NCBI RefSeq assembly: GCF_018130695.1
Contig: NZ_JAFCJX010000004.1
Span: 124,001-188,000, forward strand
Origin: Bradyrhizobium jicamae
Lineage (GTDB): Bacteria; Pseudomonadota; Alphaproteobacteria; Rhizobiales; Xanthobacteraceae
Direction of reading: 5' to 3'
Length of the DNA stretch: 64,000 nt
Every line of letters starts with the position of its first letter. Position 1 is the stretch's first letter. A program made the translations under genes and the position numbers. Positions 8,949 to 18,083 of this stretch are shown here, in pieces. Under the pieces are notes generated by a model. It worked only from the letters and a program-made list of their open reading frames with translations. It had not been told where the DNA came from and searched no databases.

Positions 8949-11290
8949 CCACCCGCTTCTTCGGCGCGCCGGTCAAACGCAATGAGGATCGCAAGCTTCT
9001 CACCGGGCAGGGGCTGTTCATCGACGATGTCGAATTGCCCGGCATGCTGCATGTTGCCTTCCTGCGCAGCCAGGTCGCGCATGCCCGGATCAAGCGGATC
9101 GATGTCTCGGAGGCGTTGCAGCGGCCGGGGGTGATCGCGGTCTACACCGCGGATGATCTCGGCGCCTATTGGCAGCCGGGCCCCTTGCTGGTGCCGCCGC
9201 CGCCGATCGAAGGCAGCATCTTCAACGCGCGGACGCAGGTGCCGCTCGCCCGCGACAAGGTTCGCCATGTCGGCGAGCCGCTCGCGGTCGTCGTGGCCGA
9301 CAGCCGTTACATCGCCGAGGATGCGCTCGACGACATCGTCGTCGATCTCGACATCCTGCCGGCGATCGTCGATTGCGAGGACGCGCTGCAGGCTGCGACG
9401 CATGTCCACGACGATCTCAGTTCGAACATGGCGGCGCGGGTGCGCCAGACCAAGGGCGACTACCGTCGCGCCGCCGCAAACGCGCATCTGATCCTCAAGC
9501 GCCGCTTTCGCTATGAGCACGGCATCTCCTCGCCGATCGAGACCCGCGGCATGGTGGCGCAATGGAATGCGCGCGCCGACCAGATGACGATCTGGGACAC
9601 CACCCAGGCGCCGGTCTTCGTCCGCAACGGCCTCGCCGCCATGCTCGGCCTCGGCGAGCGGCAGGTCCGCGTGATCGCGCCTTTCATCGGCGGCGGCTTC
9701 GGGCCGAAGATCATGATGTTCTACCCGGAAGAGGTCGTGCTGCCGTGGATCTCGATGCGGCTCAACCGTCCGGTGAAATGGATCGAGGACCGCCTCGAGC
9801 ACTTCTTCGCTACCACGCATGAGCGCGGCCAGATCCATGACGCCGAGATCGCGCTTGCCGCAGACGGCCGCATTCTCGGCGTCAAGGACGTGTTCCTGCA
9901 CGACACTGGCGCTTACGATCCCTATGGGCTGACGGTCCCGATCAACAGCCAGTGCACCTTGCTCGGCCCCTACGTCGTGCCGAACTACGACAGCACCTTT
10001 ACCGCCGTCTTCACCAATCTGCCGATCGTGACGCCCTATCGCGGCGCCGGCCGGCAGCACGGCGTGTTCGTGATGGAGCGGTTTCTCGATCTGGCGGCGC
10101 AGGCGCTCAAGATCGATCCTGCCGAGATCAGGCGCCGCAACCTGATTCCGCCGGACGCCTTCCCTTACAAGAACGAGATCATCTACCAGGATTTTCAGCC
10201 GCTCGAATATGACAGCGGCAATTACGAGCCGGTGCTCGACAAGGCGCTGGAGCTGATCGGCTATGATCGCTTCCTCCGCGATGAGCAGCCGAAGCTTCGG
10301 GCCGAGGGCCGTTGCGTCGGCATCGCGGTTGCCTGCTATGTCGAAGGTACCGGCATCGGGCCCTATGAGGGCGCCAAGGTCCAGGTTCAGTCCAACGGCA
10401 AGGTCAACGTCGCGACCGGGATCGGTACCCAGGGGCAGGGTCATTTCACCAGTTTTGCGCAGATCGTGGCCGATGAGCTCGGCGTCGATGTCACCGACGT
10501 CGATATCGTTACGGGTGACACCGACCGGTTCTATTGGGGCGCCGGCACCTTTGCGAGCCGCGGCGCCGTCGTGGCCGGCACGGCAGTGAAGAAGGCCTCG
10601 CGCGCCGTGCGGAAGAAGGCGCTGAAGCTTGCCAGCGACGCCTTCGAATGCGCGGAAGAGGATCTGGTGCTTGCCGACGGCAAGGTCTCGATCACGGGAA
10701 TCCCGGAGAAATTCATCCGCCTCGGCGATCTCGCGCAACGCGCCAATCCGATGCGCGGCGCGGTGACGCCGGGGACCGAGCCGGGGCTGGAATCGACGCA
10801 ATATTTCGGGCCGCCGATGGGCGCGACCGCCAACGGCGTCCATGCCACGATCGTCGAGGTCGATCCGCAGACCTTCGACCTCAAGGTTCTCAAATATATC
10901 GTGGTTCATGATTGCGGCACCGTGATCAATCCGATGATCCTCGCCGGCCAGATCCATGGCGGGGTCGCGCAAGGCATCGGCAATGCGTTCTACGAGAAGC
11001 TGTCGTTCGACGACCAGGGTCAGCTGCTCAACGCTTCGCTTGCCGACTATCTGCTGCCGACCGCGCTGGAAGTGCCGCGCATGGAGCTCGACCACACGGT
11101 GACGCCGTCGCCGCTCAATCCGCTCGGGATCAAGGGCGCGGGCGAGGCGGGCGCTATTCCGGTCGGGCCGCTGCTCGCGCAGGCGATCGAGGACGCGCTG
11201 GATTTGAAGCGCAAGGAGGTCGAGTTGCTGGAAATTCCGCTGAGCCCGAGCCGGCTGTTCGAACTGACGCGCAAGGCGAGGCCCACGTGA
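8945..11290 (+). CDS. Molybdopterin-binding hydroxylase large subunit
   Basis: A complete 781-residue Mo subunit, partner of the FAD and [2Fe-2S] subunits just upstream. It has GGGFG near residue 249, PYRGAGRQ near 363 and the catalytic Glu in GAGEAG near 733. The CoxL AYxCSFR loop is absent. Coupling to a ring-opening amidohydrolase (next gene, GTGA overlap) suggests that it hydroxylates a nitrogen heterocycle to a lactam, which is then hydrolysed. The mechanism class is known for the family; the substrate is inferred. Confidence 0.95.
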   Translation: MTTRFFGAPVKRNEDRKLLTGQGLFIDDVELPGMLHVAFLRSQVAHARIKRIDVSEALQRPGVIAVYTADDLGAYWQPGPLLVPPPPIEGSIFNARTQVPLARDKVRHVGEPLAVVVADSRYIAEDALDDIVVDLDILPAIVDCEDALQAATHVHDDLSSNMAARVRQTKGDYRRAAANAHLILKRRFRYEHGISSPIETRGMVAQWNARADQMTIWDTTQAPVFVRNGLAAMLGLGERQVRVIAPFIGGGFGPKIMMFYPEEVVLPWISMRLNRPVKWIEDRLEHFFATTHERGQIHDAEIALAADGRILGVKDVFLHDTGAYDPYGLTVPINSQCTLLGPYVVPNYDSTFTAVFTNLPIVTPYRGAGRQHGVFVMERFLDLAAQALKIDPAEIRRRNLIPPDAFPYKNEIIYQDFQPLEYDSGNYEPVLDKALELIGYDRFLRDEQPKLRAEGRCVGIAVACYVEGTGIGPYEGAKVQVQSNGKVNVATGIGTQGQGHFTSFAQIVADELGVDVTDVDIVTGDTDRFYWGAGTFASRGAVVAGTAVKKASRAVRKKALKLASDAFECAEEDLVLADGKVSITGIPEKFIRLGDLAQRANPMRGAVTPGTEPGLESTQYFGPPMGATANGVHATIVEVDPQTFDLKVLKYIVVHDCGTVINPMILAGQIHGGVAQGIGNAFYEKLSFDDQGQLLNASLADYLLPTALEVPRMELDHTVTPSPLNPLGIKGAGEAGAIPVGPLLAQAIEDALDLKRKEVELLEIPLSPSRLFELTRKARPT

Positions 11291-12402
11291 GGACGGCGCA
11301 GGTCTTCAGATTGTCGATGGACCATCCGGGCGACCTCTCCGAGCTCGATCGGCTGATCGCGGGCGGCACGGTGCGCGCGGCGGAGATCGTCGCGATCATC
11401 GGCAAGACCGAGGGCAATGGCGGCGTCAATGATTTCACCCGCGGCTATTTCACGCAGACCCTGATGGCGCTGCTGGCGAAGCATCTGAACAGGCCCGCCG
11501 AGCAACTGATCCGCGAAATTCCCTGCGTGCTGTCAGGCGGCACCGAAGGCGTGATGAGCCCGCATTACAGCGTGTTCTGTGCCGGCGAGGGTGGGCCAGG
11601 CCCGGGCGCGAGCCCATCGCTTGCGATTGGCACCGCCTTCAGCGCTCCGGTGCCGGCGGAGGATGTCGGCCGGCGCGCCCATGTCGAGAGCGTCGCCGAT
11701 GCGGTTCGCGCCGCGATCGCCGATGCCGGGATCGCGCACCTCGACGACGTGCATTTCGTGCAGGTCAAATGTCCCTGCGTCACGGTGGCGCGCGCCGCGG
11801 CGGCGATCGCGGCCGGCAAGACGCCGCTCACCAATGATCCCAACAAGTCGATGGCGTTTGCGCGGGCGGCAGGTGCGTTTGGCGTGGCGGTGGCGCTCGG
11901 TGAGCTCGCGCCGTCGGCCTTCCAGGATGCCTCGCTGCTGTCAGACTTTTCCATTCAGTCGCCGCGCGCCAGCATCTCGTCGGGCGTCGAGGTCGAGAGC
12001 AACGAGGTGGTCGTGCTCGGCAACAGCGCGCGCTGGGCCGGTCGGCTGCGCATCGTCCACCGCCCGATGACCGACGCGCTCGATCTCGGAGCTGTCGTCG
12101 ACGTGCTGGCCGACCTCGATATCGACGCCCGGCCTCAGGTCACAGCAGCCGACGCCACGAGGATCGCGACCGTGCTGGTCAAATGCGAGCCGGACCGTCG
12201 TGGCAGGATTCGCGGTCACCGCCACACCATGCTCGACGACACCGACATCAACGCCCAGCGGCATGTCCGCGGCGCGGTCGCGGGCCTGGTTGCCGGCGTG
12301 ATCGGCGACGGCCGGATCTTCGTGTCCGGCGGCGCCGAGCATCAGGGGCCGGATGGCGGCGGCCTGATTGCGGTGATCGCTGCGCGAGAAGGGGCTGCCT
12401 GA
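11287..12402 (+). CDS. Ring-opening amidohydrolase (barbiturase/cyanuric acid hydrolase family)
   Basis: A 371-residue member of the small family containing cyanuric acid amidohydrolase (AtzD/TrzD) and barbiturase, which hydrolyse cyclic amides. The threefold architecture is visible through its three Lys/Ser pairs: K40 with S83 (VLSGGTEG), K161 with S231 (SISSGVEVE), and K299 with S347 (VSGGAEHQGP). It starts at GTG 11287, overlapping the preceding stop. It follows a Mo hydroxylase and lies in one operon with an amidase, as expected for a barbiturate-like route (ring opening, then ureido-acid or amide hydrolysis). The family also includes members of unknown substrate, so barbiturase itself is only a hypothesis. 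Confidence 0.92.
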   Translation: MRTAQVFRLSMDHPGDLSELDRLIAGGTVRAAEIVAIIGKTEGNGGVNDFTRGYFTQTLMALLAKHLNRPAEQLIREIPCVLSGGTEGVMSPHYSVFCAGEGGPGPGASPSLAIGTAFSAPVPAEDVGRRAHVESVADAVRAAIADAGIAHLDDVHFVQVKCPCVTVARAAAAIAAGKTPLTNDPNKSMAFARAAGAFGVAVALGELAPSAFQDASLLSDFSIQSPRASISSGVEVESNEVVVLGNSARWAGRLRIVHRPMTDALDLGAVVDVLADLDIDARPQVTAADATRIATVLVKCEPDRRGRIRGHRHTMLDDTDINAQRHVRGAVAGLVAGVIGDGRIFVSGGAEHQGPDGGGLIAVIAAREGAA

Positions 12403-13610
12403 TGCGGATCGTCATCGTCGGCGCGGGCGTTGCGGGATGCGTGATGGCGCGGAGGCTGTCGCGATTGGACGGCGTCGAGGTGGTTTGCCTGGAGCGCGTC
12501 GCGCGCGACGATCATTCCGAGGCCGGCACCGGACTTAATGTCGGACCGAACGCGGTCAAGGCGGTCAAGGCGGTCGATCCGGAGCTCGTCGATCGCATCA
12601 CCGAGGCGAGCTACCTTTGGCACAATTGGCGGATCTCGCTGACCGACGGCACCGTGTTGTTCGACCTTCCGCTGGCCGACGTCGCCGACGGGCCCGGCTG
12701 GCGGATTCGCTGGTCGGAGCTCTATCGCGTGCTGCGCGAGGCGGCGGGCGACAAGGTCTTCTACGGCTGCGAGATCACCGGGATCGGGCGCGCCGCCAGC
12801 GATCCCAGCAAGACGTCGGTCACATGGATCGAGGACGGCAAGACGCGGCGGCTCGACGACATCGATCTGCTGATCGCGGCCGATGGACGCTATTCGGCGG
12901 TGCGTCGGACGATCTCGGGTGAACCCGAGGTGCAACAGACCGGCGTTGCGATCTTCCGCCTGCTGGTGCCGGATACTGCGGGCGGGCTGATCGACGATTA
13001 CGAACAGTGGTTCAATGGGCCGAACCGCCTGCTGTCGTTCAAGGTGCCGCCCGGCCACATCTATGTCGCCGGCACGTTTCCGATTTCGCCCGAGGCGCCG
13101 ATTGCAGAAAGTTTGAAAACGCCCGACGCTCTGCGCGCGGCCTATACGCCGCCTGATGCCGAGCCGAGTGCCCAGGCGCGCTGGCTGATCGACACGGTTT
13201 GCGCGAACGCCGCCGATACGCATTGGGCGCGGATGCAGGAGCACACGCTGCTGTACCGCGCCGAGGACTGCAACGTGCTCTATCTCGGCGATGCCGCCCA
13301 TGGCATGGTGCCGACGTTGGGGCAGGGCGCCACGCAGGCGCTCGAAGACGCCGCGAACGCTTCGGCGCTGATCACCCAGCGCTATCGGGACGGTGTCCGC
13401 GACGTCGCGGGCTGGCTCGCCGATATCGAGGCGCTGCGGCAGCAGCGCATGCGCTTCGTGATGGCGTTTTCGCTCGAGGCGACCGACACCATGCGCGATG
13501 GTGCCGATCCGGTCGCGGGGACGCGGCACAAGACCGAGGCTGCGTTCCAGAACAGCCTGAAGGCACTCTACCGCGACGTTGGATTGCCGTTGGATGGACG
13601 CCGAACCTGA
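12402..13610 (+). CDS. FAD-dependent aromatic monooxygenase (salicylate hydroxylase-like)
   Basis: A 402-residue group A flavin monooxygenase. It has the N-terminal GAGVAG dinucleotide fold (residues 7-12), a DG-type motif (AADGRYSAVRR, near residue 163) and the GD motif LYLGDAAHGMVPTLGQG near the end of the FAD domain. Relatives hydroxylate aromatic acids and hydroxypyridines using NAD(P)H and O2. The start overlaps the previous stop (TGATG). In an N-heterocycle operon, hydroxylation of a hydroxypyridine-like ring is a reasonable guess. Confidence 0.92.
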   Translation: MRIVIVGAGVAGCVMARRLSRLDGVEVVCLERVARDDHSEAGTGLNVGPNAVKAVKAVDPELVDRITEASYLWHNWRISLTDGTVLFDLPLADVADGPGWRIRWSELYRVLREAAGDKVFYGCEITGIGRAASDPSKTSVTWIEDGKTRRLDDIDLLIAADGRYSAVRRTISGEPEVQQTGVAIFRLLVPDTAGGLIDDYEQWFNGPNRLLSFKVPPGHIYVAGTFPISPEAPIAESLKTPDALRAAYTPPDAEPSAQARWLIDTVCANAADTHWARMQEHTLLYRAEDCNVLYLGDAAHGMVPTLGQGATQALEDAANASALITQRYRDGVRDVAGWLADIEALRQQRMRFVMAFSLEATDTMRDGADPVAGTRHKTEAAFQNSLKALYRDVGLPLDGRRT

Positions 13611-13623
13611 GGAGACGAACGTC

Positions 13624-14145
13624 ATGACCACCGCTCTCGAAAAGCAGCTGCCGCTCGCCACGGTGCACGGGCTCTACCATATCGCGATCAAGACCGACGA
13701 TCTGGCGGCGACGCGCAAATTCTATGTCGACATCATCGGCCTGCGCGAATTCCCCCGGCCGGACTTCGGCTATCCCGGCGCGTGGATCGGCTGCACCCAG
13801 CCGGGCGGACTTGCCATCATGCACATCTACGCTGGCGGACCGGCGCTCGGCCCCGAGGGCAAGGCGCCGGCGGGGACGGCTGCGATCGATCACATCTCGC
13901 TGTCGTGCTCCGGCTATCGCTCCTATGTGGCGCGCTTCAAGGCGGCGGGGCTCGACTGGCGCGAGTTCATCGTGCCGGGCACCTCGCTCTGGCAGTTGTT
14001 CGTCTACGATCCCAGCGGCGTGCAGCTCGAACTGACGTTCGAATGCGGCGGCGAGGGCGAAGAGCTGCCGGACATGTCGCCGGGACGCAAATACGTCGCA
14101 GGCACGAGCTTCTTCGACAAGGCGGCTTACCCGAAGCTTGGCTGA
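13624..14145 (+). CDS. VOC-family (glyoxalase/extradiol fold) protein
   Basis: A 173-residue vicinal-oxygen-chelate protein with two beta-alpha-beta-beta-beta units. Likely metal ligands are visible as LYHIAI near residue 18, MHIY, IDHISL near 88 and the Glu in VQLELTFE. ATG 13624 is fixed by GAGGAG nine bases upstream. It may be a ring-cleaving dioxygenase or a lyase acting after the flavin monooxygenase. It is short for a two-domain extradiol enzyme, so isomerase or lyase roles remain open. Confidence 0.87.
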   Translation: MTTALEKQLPLATVHGLYHIAIKTDDLAATRKFYVDIIGLREFPRPDFGYPGAWIGCTQPGGLAIMHIYAGGPALGPEGKAPAGTAAIDHISLSCSGYRSYVARFKAAGLDWREFIVPGTSLWQLFVYDPSGVQLELTFECGGEGEELPDMSPGRKYVAGTSFFDKAAYPKLG

Positions 14146-14149
14146 CGCG

Positions 14150-15598
14150 ATGGACGATCGCGATCGCCCGTTATGGTCGCTCGACGCGGGAGAGCTTTGC
14201 GCGGCCTATGCGAACGGCCTGTCGCCACGCCGTGTGATCGAAGCGACGCTGGTGCGGATTGGCGAGGTCAATCCGAAGCTCAACGCGATCATCACGCTCG
14301 ATGAGGCCGGCGCGATTGCGGCTGCCGAGGCAAGCGAGCGTCGGTGGCAGGCCGGCCGCCCCCTCGGCAAGCTCGATGGTGTCCCCGTCACGGTCAAGGA
14401 CAACATCCTGGTCGCCGGGCTGCGCGCCACATGGGGCAGTCGGCTCTACGACGGCTTCGTGCCCGATGAGGACGAACCGCCGGTGCGGCGGTTGCGCGAG
14501 GCCGGCGCGGTCACTCTCGGCAAGACCAACGTGCCGGAGTTCACCGTCCATGGCTTCACCCACAATGCCGTGTTCGGGACGACCGGCAATCCCTGGGATC
14601 CCGCGCTGACGCCGGGCGGCTCGAGCGGCGGCGCGGTTGCCGCCGTTGCGTCCGGCATGGGCGCGCTGGCGTTTGGCACCGACGGCGGCGGCTCGATCCG
14701 GCGTCCCGCCGCGCATACCGGGCTGATCGGATTCAAGCCGTCGCGGGATAGCGTGACGCGCGGCAGGGGCTTTCCCGCGATCCTGCACGATTTCGAGGTG
14801 ATCGGACCGATCGCACGCTGTGTCGACGATATCGTCGCCGGCATGGAGGTCATTGCCGGTGCGGCCTGGCCGCGGCTGTTCAGCGAATCCGCAGCGCCGC
14901 ATCCCCGCATCGCCTACGCGCCGAGCTTTGGCGGCGCAGCGGTCGACCCCTTCATTCGCGACACGGTGGATCGCACTGTGGCCGCGATGCGATCGCTCGG
15001 CATCGACGTCGAATTGATCGCGCCGTTCGATCTGGCCGAGCCGCTTGGGCAGATCTGGCCGATCATCAGCCAGACCGGTGTCGCCTGGCTGCTCTCGCGG
15101 CATCGGGATTGGGAGACCAAGGTCGCCCCCGCGATCGCGGAGATGGCGGCGGCCGGACGGACCTACGGCGCCACGGATTATCTCAACGCACTGGATACGA
15201 TCGCCGCGATGAAGCGGAACCTTGAAGCCCTGTTCGAGCGCTATGATTTCCTGGTCACGCCGAGCACGGCAGCGATGCCGTGGCCCGCGGCGGACTCGCA
15301 TCCGACGGTGATCGCCGGCCAGCCGGTCGGTCCGCGCGGCCATGCCGTGTTCACGCCGGTTGCGAATGCGCTTGGGTTGCCGGCGATCTCGTTGCCCTGC
15401 GTGGTCGATGACGGGGCCCTGCCGGTCGGCCTGCAGATCATCGCCGGGCCAAATCGCGATTGGCCGCTGCTGGCATTCGCGCGCGCCTATGCGGGACGAT
15501 TGTTCGTCCATCGCTGGCCGCCGCGCTTGGGGTGTCATCGCCCCGCCCAGTGCACGAAGCGGCGTTCGATCAGCAGGAACAGCAGGTTCAACGTATAG
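14150..15598 (+). CDS. Amidase signature family hydrolase
   Basis: A 482-residue amidase with the Ser-cisSer-Lys triad: K83 (VTVKDN), S158 (PGGSSGG) and S182 (DGGGSIRRPA), spaced exactly as in the family. It would hydrolyse a linear amide or ureido acid left by ring opening. The ATG at 14150 lies four bases after the VOC stop; TTG 14138 is an alternative. The last 20 or so residues run into the antisense of the convergent permease gene (64-bp overlap) and do not look like amidase sequence, so the C-terminus may be a recent extension. Confidence 0.92.
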   Translation: MDDRDRPLWSLDAGELCAAYANGLSPRRVIEATLVRIGEVNPKLNAIITLDEAGAIAAAEASERRWQAGRPLGKLDGVPVTVKDNILVAGLRATWGSRLYDGFVPDEDEPPVRRLREAGAVTLGKTNVPEFTVHGFTHNAVFGTTGNPWDPALTPGGSSGGAVAAVASGMGALAFGTDGGGSIRRPAAHTGLIGFKPSRDSVTRGRGFPAILHDFEVIGPIARCVDDIVAGMEVIAGAAWPRLFSESAAPHPRIAYAPSFGGAAVDPFIRDTVDRTVAAMRSLGIDVELIAPFDLAEPLGQIWPIISQTGVAWLLSRHRDWETKVAPAIAEMAAAGRTYGATDYLNALDTIAAMKRNLEALFERYDFLVTPSTAAMPWPAADSHPTVIAGQPVGPRGHAVFTPVANALGLPAISLPCVVDDGALPVGLQIIAGPNRDWPLLAFARAYAGRLFVHRWPPRLGCHRPAQCTKRRSISRNSRFNV

Positions 15599-16290
15599 CC
15601 GAGGGCGCCGGCGGCGAAGATCGCCGCATACATGCCGGGCATGTCGAACAGCTGCTGCGCCTCGAACACGCGCTGGCCGAGGCCGTCGGTCGAGCCGATG
15701 AACATCTCGGCGACGACGATGATGACGAGCGCCAGCGACACGCCGTTGCGCAGGCCGACGAAGGTCTGCGGCAGCGATTCCAGCAGCATCACGTCGAACA
15801 GCACCCGCGTCCGCGACGCGCCCATCACCTTGGCCGCGAGCAGGCGCGTCTTGCGCGCGTTCATCACGCCATAGGCGACGTTGAACAGGATCACCAGTGC
15901 CGCCCCGAAGGCCGCGACGGAAATCTTGGTGCGGTCGCCGACCCCAAACAGCACCAGGAACAGCGGAAACATGGCCGAGGCCGGCGTCGAGCGGAAGAAG
16001 TCGATCAGAAACTCCACCGAGCGATAGAGCTTTTCGGACGAGCCGAGCAGGATGCCGAGCGGGATCGCGATCACGGCGGCGATCGCGGTCGAGGAGATGG
16101 TTCGCATCACCGTCTTGAGGAAATCGGCCCCGAGCTTGCCGCTCAGCATGCCCTCCCACAGCGTGCGGAAGGTCGCAAGCGGCGAGGGCAGCAGCACGGG
16201 ATCGACCAGCTTCAGCGCGGTGGTGAGACCCCAGACCGCGAGCAGGATGGCGACGCCGACCAGCGGCAGCAGGGCGTTGGATGTCTTCAT
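15535..16290 (-). CDS. ABC transporter permease (SsuC/TauC type)
   Basis: A 251-residue inner-membrane permease with about six hydrophobic segments, the first at residues 8-25, and a cytoplasmic EAA loop (around GASRTRVLFDVMLLESLPQT). It belongs to the sulfonate/nitrate/taurine/pyrimidine-precursor importer group. The ATG at 16290 overlaps the ATPase stop (ATGA), which settles the start. It forms a three-gene importer with the genes at 16287 and 17109. Confidence 0.92.
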   Translation of the reverse strand: MKTSNALLPLVGVAILLAVWGLTTALKLVDPVLLPSPLATFRTLWEGMLSGKLGADFLKTVMRTISSTAIAAVIAIPLGILLGSSEKLYRSVEFLIDFFRSTPASAMFPLFLVLFGVGDRTKISVAAFGAALVILFNVAYGVMNARKTRLLAAKVMGASRTRVLFDVMLLESLPQTFVGLRNGVSLALVIIVVAEMFIGSTDGLGQRVFEAQQLFDMPGMYAAIFAAGALGYTLNLLFLLIERRFVHWAGR

Positions 16291-17105
16291 CCCCGGCGCA
16301 CCTCGCGCTGAAACAGTTTCAGGCAATGCGCCTTGGTGGCGACGAAGTCCGGCTCCGACAGCGTCTTGTCGGTACGCGGTCGCGGCGCGTCATAGGGGAC
16401 GAACTCGACCACGCGCGCCGGGTGGCGCGACAGCAGCAGCACATGGTCCGAGAGATAGACGGCCTCTTCCAGATCGTGCGAGACCAGCACCGTCGTGGTC
16501 CGCGTCTCCATGAACACGCGCTGCAGCTGGTCGCGCATGAACAGGGTCATCTCGTAATCGAGCGCGGAGAACGGCTCATCGAGGAACAGGATTTCTGGCT
16601 CGACGACCAGCGCGCGCATGATCGAAACCAGCTGCTGCTGGCCGCCGGACAGATGGTAGGGATACAGCGCGAGGTCGATCTTGACGCCGAGATGGGCGAC
16701 GAGGCGCTCGACCCGCTGCTCGCGTTCCGCCTTCGGCATGCCCATCACCTTCAGCGGATAGGCGATGTTGTCGAACGCCGGCAGCCAGGGAAACAGCGCC
16801 TCGCGGTAGTTCTGGAACACATAGCCGAACTTGACGCGGCTGAGCGGCCGTCCGTCGAACAGCACCTCGCCGGCATCGGCGGGGACGAGGCCTGCGATCA
16901 TGTTGATCAGCGTGCTCTTGCCGCAGCCGTTCGGGCCGAACACCGAAATCAATTTGCCGCGGGGAATATCGAGGTCAAAGCGGTCATAGATCACGGCGTC
17001 GGGATAATGCTTGCTCAGGCCGCGGATCGTGACATGCGGCGCGGTACGGCGCGACTCGTCGAAGCCGCCGGTCGCCACGCTCGGGGCCAGGCTGGTCACG
17101 CGCAT
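16287..17105 (-). CDS. ABC transporter ATP-binding protein
   Basis: A 272-residue ATPase with Walker A GPNGCGKST (57-65), a Q-loop in YVFQNYREALFPW, signature LSGGQQQ and Walker B ILFLDEPFSALD. The Q-loop form is typical of SsuB/TauB/ThiZ-like importers. It lies three bases after the binding-protein gene and energises uptake together with the permease. Confidence 0.94.
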   Translation of the reverse strand: MRVTSLAPSVATGGFDESRRTAPHVTIRGLSKHYPDAVIYDRFDLDIPRGKLISVFGPNGCGKSTLINMIAGLVPADAGEVLFDGRPLSRVKFGYVFQNYREALFPWLPAFDNIAYPLKVMGMPKAEREQRVERLVAHLGVKIDLALYPYHLSGGQQQLVSIMRALVVEPEILFLDEPFSALDYEMTLFMRDQLQRVFMETRTTTVLVSHDLEEAVYLSDHVLLLSRHPARVVEFVPYDAPRPRTDKTLSEPDFVATKAHCLKLFQREVRRG

Positions 17106-17108
17106 CCC

Positions 17109-18083
17109 TCAGAATCTCTGCAGGAACTTGCTGGCGTCGACTTTCTCGGGCACCACGCCGATCGAGGTGCCGAAATCCGCGAACGCCTGAAAGTCGGCGA
17201 GCTGCTTCGGGCTGAGATCGCCAGCCATGACGTAGCCCAGCATCGAGACCATGTCGACGACGTTGTCGGGCGTGAACGTGTTCTTGGCGAGGTGTTTTCG
17301 CGCCTCGTCCGGATTGGCGTTGATGAATGCGATCGCCTTGGCCCACGCTGCAGCGAACCGCTTCGCCACATCGGGCCGCTTCTGGATGAAGTCGGAGGTC
17401 ATCGCGCAGCCCGCGGCATAGGCGTCGGCGGCCTCGTTGCCCAGGATATATTTCGAGATCACGCCGGCCTCGATCGAGCGGGCAATGCCGGCCTTGATCA
17501 TCATCGACGCGTTGGGCTCCAGCGTATAGCCGCCGTCGAACGTGCCGGCGGTCATCGCGTTGACGTGCTGGCCCATGTCGAGCTGGTCAATGGTGTAGTC
17601 GCCATCCTTGAGGCCGTTCTTGGCCAGAATGGCCTTTGCGGTGTTGAGATTGGCCGGCCCGGGCGCGGACATCAGCTTGGCGCCCTTCAGGTCGGCGATC
17701 GAGTTCGCCGGAAAGCCGTTGCGGACGACGAACTGCTCCATCTTCCAGACCTTGGTCTGGCTGTTGAGGCTGATATACATCGCGACGCCCGGCTTCTTGA
17801 CGTCGGCATTGAGCCCTTCGAGCATCACCAGCACCGCCGACACCTCGATCTGGTTGGTCATCATGGCCGCGACGTTGGGCGGCCCGCCCATCAGCTTGGT
17901 CATTTCGGGCTCGATGTTCTGCTCCTTGAAGAAGCCCCGCTCCAGCGCAACGAAGTAGGGTAGTGATGAGCTGACCGGGAACACCCCAACTGAAACCTTG
18001 TCTTGTGCCCTGGACGGTGTGGGCAGCACGATAAGGCCGATCAACAGGACAAGGATCACGGCGACGGCTTTGGTCAGTTTCAT
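17109..18083 (-). CDS. NMT1/SsuA-like ABC substrate-binding protein
   Basis: A 324-residue periplasmic binding protein with a clear signal peptide (MKLTKAVAVILVLLIGLIVL, cleaved after PSRA). The mature part (PYFVALERGFFKEQNIEPE) is typical of the NMT1/ThiY/SsuA family, some of whose members bind pyrimidines. As the first gene of an importer facing an N-heterocycle operon, it is the best candidate for the protein that captures that pathway's substrate. The ligand is inferred from context only. Confidence 0.9.
   Translation of the reverse strand: MKLTKAVAVILVLLIGLIVLPTPSRAQDKVSVGVFPVSSSLPYFVALERGFFKEQNIEPEMTKLMGGPPNVAAMMTNQIEVSAVLVMLEGLNADVKKPGVAMYISLNSQTKVWKMEQFVVRNGFPANSIADLKGAKLMSAPGPANLNTAKAILAKNGLKDGDYTIDQLDMGQHVNAMTAGTFDGGYTLEPNASMMIKAGIARSIEAGVISKYILGNEAADAYAAGCAMTSDFIQKRPDVAKRFAAAWAKAIAFINANPDEARKHLAKNTFTPDNVVDMVSMLGYVMAGDLSPKQLADFQAFADFGTSIGVVPEKVDASKFLQRF

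Noticed and set aside
8885..11095. 736-residue open frame on the minus strand
   Set aside because: Antisense to a Mo hydroxylase subunit whose motifs are all present on the plus strand; composition typical of a shadow frame.
1..11290. Form I CO dehydrogenase
   Set aside because: None of the three Mo subunits has the AYxCSFR active-site loop, although a CoxG-like gene is present.
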